DNA of 64,000 bases from Anas platyrhynchos (lineage: Eukaryota; Chordata; Aves; Anseriformes; Anatidae): contig NC_092589.1 of the NCBI RefSeq assembly GCF_047663525.1, forward strand, positions 60,135,501-60,199,500, read 5' to 3'. The translations under genes and the position numbers were made by a program. The notes below the pieces were generated by a model, which was given only the letters and a program-made list of their open reading frames with translations, had not been told where the DNA came from and made no database searches. Positions 58,201 through 64,000 of this stretch are shown piece after piece. Position 1 is the first letter of the stretch; each line of letters starts with the position of its first letter.

Positions 58201-59888
58201 ACTGGCTGATAACCTTATTTCTCTTCAGAAAAGGGCCTACTTCTCTGTGTCATGTATTGGGTGAGTTTAAAGGTTAAGTCCCCTTTCTGAGTAAGAAATT
58301 CTTCATTCTCCCGTAACTAAAAACTGTATAACTGGAAGAGATTCTCAAAACAGAAAACAGAAAGAGAGAGAACTGGGAAATGGAAATCATGTACAGTAGC
58401 AGCCTGTTTGTAGAGCTACCAGGCAAAATCCAGCTCCATGGGGCTGGTGAGATGTAGGATTTCACTCATCCCTTTTGTTCTCTCATAGCATCTGGAGCCT
58501 GGAGTCACTGCTCGAGGCACTGCTATCAAACCAGTCCTGGTCCAGGCCACGTGAGTGACTCCACTGCCCACCCGTGTCTGCCTGGAACTGCCAGGCTTGC
58601 GAGATGGTGGCATCAGTGTAGGGAAGAGGCAGAAGTTAGTACAAAATTGGTGAACCGGTTGCCTAACAGGCCATATGACATGGCAGGAATGCTAATGTCT
58701 TCATCACCCTGTCTCTTTGCTCCATGCGGGAGGTTTCTTTACCATTTCACATTGTCATTTTCAGTCAGAAGCGGTGCCTGCCTGTGGTGTTATCCCTGCC
58801 AGAGCTGCCCCGTGGATCAGTTTTCCCCTTTGGTGACTCCAGCTCACCCACCAGAGGGACGAGGGGCGCTGCCAGCTGCCTCATAAGGCTGTCAGCGGGC
58901 CTGGCACCACCAAGGCTGGCATCCTGTGAGCAGCATGTGTACCCACACCTTTTATTTTGCGTGCTGTAAATAGGCTCAATAACAAGCCTCTCTACCCCCC
59001 TGCCCACTGCTCACTGCCAGTGCCAGGTGTTCAGTTTGGGAGCATGCAGCTGGCTTCCTCCTGTCGCGTTTCCCTCTCGGCCTTCATGCAGTGCCCCCGG
59101 GACGTGCTCAGTCAGAGCAGGGCACAGCAGGGACAGCAGGCTGCCCGCGCCCACACCAACAGAAGTCAGAATAAAAATGGCTTCAAAAGTGGTGTTTGTT
59201 CTGCCTCATTTCCAAGAGTGGGAAATGCGCTGTCCTTTAGTCAGAGATGGGGGCAGAGACGTTTCTCCCTGGTTGTGAAACAGGCAGTGTCGTAGTCACC
59301 ACCCGTATTTCCTGATAATAACAATACTGGGATGTGCTGGGAAAATGAGGCTACAGCCACGTTTATCCCGCTCCCCCAGAGGAGTGGCAGGAGCCAAAGC
59401 AGGGCACCCCTCTCACACCAGGAGGCTCTGGGTCACATCCCGGGGCAAACCTCTGAGCCTACGCCACCCAAAACCGTCCTCTCCTCTGCCCTGCACCTGC
59501 CGGGCCTGGTGGGGCTCTGCCACATCATCCTGTGCCTGCAGAGGGTCACTGGGCCTCCTGCCTCGGCGCAGCTGCTGTAGGCCTGATGCTGTGCCCAAAC
59601 TGCAAGGATTAAGTCATGGCTGATCTGAAGGAACGCGTTTCTCAGTTTCGCTTCAGTTTCTGTCACACAAATGTTTATTAAGAAAAGATACACACGCTTG
59701 CTCAGACTTTCTCCCCACACTGTGCCCGTATCTACCAGTCAGAGCACTGAACAGGTGGTAGGATGTACAAAGCATGAAAAACGTAAAGTAAACATGTTTC
59801 CTCTGACAATGTTCAAATGAGCTTGGAGAACTAGACTGTGCTCTTCTGGTTGATTTTCTGGATAAACAGATGCTATTTGCTTTTAGGG

Positions 59889-59942
59889 GAAAAAAAAAAA
59901 AAAAAGATATATAGAAAAAAAAAAAAAAGAAGAAAAATAAAG
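59889..59942. repeat. A-rich tract
   Basis: Two long A runs joined by GATATATAG, then AGAAGAAAAATAAAG. On the plus strand this is low-complexity and contains AATAAA. Confidence 0.8.
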
Positions 59943-60346
59943 TTTTATTTGTTAAGGCCCAGAAAAGCCCTAAGCAAGCATGATTTTTGTGGTGTGACAG
60001 GAATTCATGCTCCAGCTACTTAGTTCAACTTCAGGATGAGAGCGGATTTGTCTGGAGACCAAAGGCCTTAGCATTAAGGGGGAAATCTTGAGATCTCACT
60101 GACAGAGATTAAAAGGTCTTCTGTTGGGCTGAAAGGAGGTAGTGCCTAAGCCAGGCGGAGGAATTTGGCTGTATGACAGAGTAACGAATGAGTTTGTGGT
60201 GTCAGGTTTCTACAGCCCCAAACTTGCTGAGGTGATGCAGGGCTGTTCTTGCTGTCTCTTAAGATTAATATTTTTGTGAGTCACCTGAGATAATTCCTCA
60301 GATACTTTTCCTGCCCTACAGTAGGAAACCTCTCCTCCATTCTGGT

Positions 60347-60358
60347 GGGAAATTTCCC
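60347..60358. promoter_or_regulatory. Palindromic kappaB-like motif
   Basis: GGGAAATTTCCC is a perfect 12-bp palindrome matching kappaB. It lies 35 kb upstream of TNFAIP3. Motif evidence only. Confidence 0.3.
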
Positions 60359-60944
60359 TCTGATTTAGCAGTCTGCTGTGGTTTTGCAGAAAGGAAATCC
60401 TCTTGTCCCTCCCAGATGTAACACATTACACACAATTACCAGGGCTGTTATGATATTTTAACCTGATTATCCGTAGCATTTATTCTTCTACTCTCTGCAG
60501 TGTCTTTCAGGTGTCCTGGGCTTTAAAGTAGCTCTTATATCCCTGCCGCTTGGTTGCTCTGCACCCTCCCAATCCACAGATGAATACATGCTGGGGGTAA
60601 GAGCTCCAATACCTTTGTCCTAAGCAAACAGGCTGCTTGTAGAGAAAAAGACCCACAGAAGCAATGGCCTAGGATTTCCCCAATGTAAGGCAACTGCCAG
60701 CTTGTCCTCTGGGTACATCCCAGCCAAACAAATTCCACCTCTCTATCAGGTTTCATTCAGCCAGTTGCTAGGGCTCCTCTCCAATTATAATCACTGGCAT
60801 GGCATTGGTCATTTTTCCTATCCCATTTAAATAGCAAGGCACTTTATGGCAGCATCCCTAGTCATGAACAAGATATGGACAAAGTAATGGATAGGAAAGG
60901 AAACAAAGAGATCAGAAGGATATGGCTGGCATATATTATCCTCC

Positions 60945-60970
60945 TTTTTTTTTTTTTTTTTTTTTTTTTT
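60945..60970. repeat. T26 homopolymer
   Basis: Twenty-six uninterrupted Ts. Confidence 0.9.
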
Positions 60971-62555
60971 CAAAACCTTCTTTTGAATCACATGTGTGCA
61001 TGCAAATGCCTCTTGTTCCTCATGAAGAAGTTCTGCCCACACAGAGAGGAGTTATGTGCTGCACGTTAAAATAAGCACCATTAAATATTGTTTGCAGGAC
61101 AGAACATCTTCTTAAAAAGAAAGCATATAAACCCTTGTTTTCATTGCTAGCTCTGCCCTTTTCCATGTGGTAAACACTGAAAAAAGCAAAGGTGTGCCCC
61201 TGACAATATTCCTTGGCACAAGTGGTGCTTTACCTTCCAGGCAGTCATCTTGAAAGAGAAAGTTCTCCCTGTTAATGAAGATAGCACTGCGGTTAATTAA
61301 TTACAGCAAGCGAATGTCTGTGAAAGTACACAAAGTAAGAACTACCCTTTGTCAGTAGCTAAGTTATTCCAATAACTGCAGATTAATGTTCCTAAAGGTA
61401 ATGAACACGTAACCAGCAATTATATTTGGAAGGCAGCAGTGTTGCACCTGGTGATGTCATGAAATGTTGACAACTCTTGCTCTGTCTCTTAAAGAGAAGT
61501 GAAAAGCACCAGGGACACTGTGGGCTGTGATGCTTTGCTAAACACATTTTTGCTAACGTATGTGTGATATCTGCCCCAGCCAGCTGCTGCCAGGGGCTGT
61601 GCTCATGGTGCTCAGGCCAGAGCATGGTGACCACGTCCAGGTCTCAGCGGGCTTGTCCCTAGCCCTCCTTTGGGCTCCATGTGGTGCAGCTGGGGCTTTT
61701 GGACATGATTAATGTTTCTTCTGTGTTGTCTCACTTCAGAACATCTGAAAGAATGCACTGCAACTGACTACAGAGGTACTTTTGTAGCATGAAGCTGAGG
61801 ATGTCTCATGCTGCTGAGGCCATGCAGAAGCAGGTGCTGCAGGGTGCCTGTGTGGGAGAAGGCTGGAGGATGATGTGGGGAGAAGGAAGCCAAACCTAAT
61901 GTAGACCTTCTCAGGATGTCCCAGGAAGAACTGTTCTTCACACTGCACCTGGGTTTTTGTCAGAGGGAACCAGCTGTCCTGCCCCCAGAGGACTTGGAAA
62001 TGAACTGGTGATTCTCCAAGGTGGATGCACATGGGCTGGGAGTCACAGGGGGATGTGAGTTAGCTTGCAGGCTGGATGAGGGGATGGCAGGACAGGCATC
62101 ATATCTCACTGATTGTGTCGTATGTGTCAGTGATCTTATCTCACCATCAAAGGGCAAGATCTAGAAGGCTTCCTAGAAATGGCACGGTGACCCCAGTTCT
62201 CATTGATTTAGGGATGTGAGAGAGGTCAGCATTTGGCTGAGGCCCAGAAGCAATTTTACACTACTCCAAGTGCAGCGTATCTGCACGGGATGCTGTGAGA
62301 GGGGAGAACTTGTTCCTCTCATCCCTGGCTGACCTTCCCGCTGCTCTCCTGGGATCCCGTAGCGACTGGGTGGCCAGACCCTGGATCCATCTGCCCAAAA
62401 GAGACTACTACAAAGAGAGACTGCCAGGTCGGCAAGAGCCAAGCTACCCCACCAAAGAGCAACCCCCAAACCTCAGTCACAGGAGGAAATGAGCCAGCAG
62501 GGTTGTCCTGGGACCCAGCTGCATGCCCAGTCCTGCTCTCTCCCACATTACTCCT

Positions 62556-62565
62556 GGAATTTCCC
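62556..62565 (+). promoter_or_regulatory. kappaB-like motif in a GC-rich segment
   Basis: GGAATTTCCC fits GGRRNNYYCC. It lies in a moderately GC-rich, CpG-containing stretch (62.3-62.8 kb). Weak on its own. Confidence 0.25.
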
Positions 62566-64000
62566 CTCCTCTCAGCTCACTGCCGTGCGGTATGTGGTAG
62601 GTGTCTCGTAGCCGTGGGGCACGGGGAAGCGTCAGGATGCAGCAGGGGGGCCTGGGGAGATTGGCCATCCCTGGCCCACCGCCCAGGGACGAGCGGGAAT
62701 GCTCGGGTGACTCAACTGCAACTGCAGCCCCAGCCTGCAGAATGAAAGCAGCGCGGCTGCACCCCACCCCTTCATAAGGCATCAAGCATGCTTTTACTTG
62801 CAGAGATGGAGTTCACACCTTTACCAGTCTTCTTCTTGACTTTCCCGAGAGTCAGGCTAGCCCTAGCAAGACAAACCTTCAGTGATTTCAAGATGGAAGG
62901 CAAGAAGCCAGGTTAGCATCAGTGTAAATAAGGGCACCAGGCACCTCATCTATGTGCACAGCAGCCTCCAGCTAACAAGATGTGCCTTGGGCTACTGGCT
63001 GGGAGGGGAAATATGGTTGGTAGTGTGCCCTTTGACAAAGAAATCTGAAGAACTGGGGACTGTCCAGTTGAAGTGAACAGGCACCGAATGGCAGTCACTT
63101 GCCTGCACAGGCACTCCCAGATGCTAGTAGATACAAATAATTACGTGTCTAAGAAATTCAGCTTAAAGGTCCTGCCTTTGGTAGGGACTGACAGACAGAT
63201 TTGTATTTTGTTTTCCTGGAGGGAGTCAGGAATGAGTGTCCATGAGGATCCGCCATGCAACAAGCTCATCAATAAGAACAATGCCCAATCTGGGCTGTAA
63301 CAGGGAAAAAAAAAAGGCAAAACAAACAAATGTAGTTTAGAAGCTTAGATTTGAAACATGGACTCATAGACCTTTGGCCCTGGAACCCAGGTACTGACCA
63401 CAGCTTCTCTTTAGGGCTTTACAACAAAGTAACTACAGAAGCTTATCTAAGTTGAACCCACTGTATCAAAAACTGGGAAAAAACATACTTACGCAAGGAT
63501 TGGTACTTTGTGAATACCTCTGCATTTTATTTCTGCTGGAAAAATGATATCTTTCTGCCAGCTGATGGAAAGCACCCCAGGAAAACACCAATTACAGCTT
63601 CCCCTCTGGTTATCAGTACAATGCCAGTGTAGAGATGTCATGACTGACGCCTGTCCCAACAGTTGTCCAGCCAAAATCTTGTCATCTACTTTTTTTCTCA
63701 TGCAGTAGTGACTGCTCTGATCACAGCTTTCACCTACCCTGGCCAAGATACTTCCCTACCCTCCTTAATTCCTCTTTGTAATCTACAAACACTTTTGGAA
63801 AACTCTTTTTGCTGCCAACTTCCCAAGAAGGCAGATAAATGGAGTCCACTACCTAAACCTCTTCTCCCGGCATCACCAAAGAGGGGTGTCCTCAGCCTCC
63901 TTAGCCTGCAGAAAGAAACAGCTAAGGGAGCATAGCCTTAGGGCAAACACAATACTTGGGCACTGAGGTTGGGAGCATGAGCCCAGAACTGCAACCGGTT

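Larger units (their letters stand above)
48640..64000. other. Upstream intergenic region, distal part
   Basis: No exon, RNA gene or complete mobile element is supportable. It holds one CR1 tail (49,490-49,843), a GC-rich patch at 50.86-51.1 kb, pyrimidine-rich tracts and moderately GC-rich segments at about 52.1-52.8, 58.4-59.6 and 62.3-62.8 kb. Open frames up to 200 codons occur in the GC-rich segments on both strands at once, as expected for chance. Confidence 0.6.

Noticed and set aside
1..64000. CRISPR arrays, operons, tRNA or rRNA genes, microRNA precursors
   Set aside because: This is vertebrate nuclear DNA. I found no tRNA-like box A/box B pair with a cloverleaf, no rRNA and no convincing pre-miRNA apart from the short intron 2 hairpin, which is too small.
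1..64000. Isolated kappaB matches as evidence for enhancers
   Set aside because: About 16 matches to GGRRNNYYCC are expected by chance in 64 kb, so single matches outside the promoter carry low confidence.

Overview
This is a piece of vertebrate nuclear DNA, almost certainly from a bird. The bird call rests on CR1-type LINE tails ending in short TCTGTG/CCTATG-like motifs, on a solo LTR fragment of a family I recognise from bird genomes, on AT-rich introns with very few CpGs, and on a compact A20 gene. I cannot name the species from the sequence.

Only one protein-coding gene can be supported: TNFAIP3 (A20), the ubiquitin-editing brake on NF-kappaB signalling. It is complete on the minus strand. 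A non-coding first exon lies in a CpG island (about 24,100-25,400; splice donor after 24,649). Eight coding exons follow: 22,316-22,019, 18,341-18,151, 17,930-17,783, 17,573-17,403, 16,671-16,491, 15,163-14,244, 12,923-12,691 and 11,955-11,674. All junctions are GT-AG and phase-consistent. Joined, they give 2,424 nt, or 807 residues plus stop; human A20 has 790. The OTU protease triad, all seven A20-type zinc fingers, the IKK-site serine and the MALT1 cleavage arginine are present. The 3' UTR runs to an AATAAA at 10,246-10,241 followed by a GU-rich stretch. The promoter has two kappaB sites (25,069-25,060 and 25,046-25,037) with an E-box beside the distal one, which fits A20 as an NF-kappaB-induced feedback inhibitor.

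The left flank (1-10.2 kb, downstream of the gene) and the right flank (25.4-64 kb, upstream of it) show no exon I can support. In mammals the downstream side faces PERP and the upstream side faces OLIG3/IFNGR1, across a long regulatory desert; I see neither neighbour here. The upstream desert holds three or four CR1 fragments, one internally deleted LTR, two possible MIR/CORE-SINE-like relics, many homopolymer tracts, scattered kappaB-like motifs and two CpG-dense patches (about 48.2-48.6 kb and 50.9-51.1 kb) that could be unannotated regulatory elements. The many 60-130 codon open frames in the flanks look like chance.

I did not find a convincing new biological system. The most useful leads are the intron 2 CpG/kappaB patch near 20.0 kb, a 30-nt poly-T inside the core promoter, a perfect intronic hairpin, and the CpG patch at 48.2 kb.
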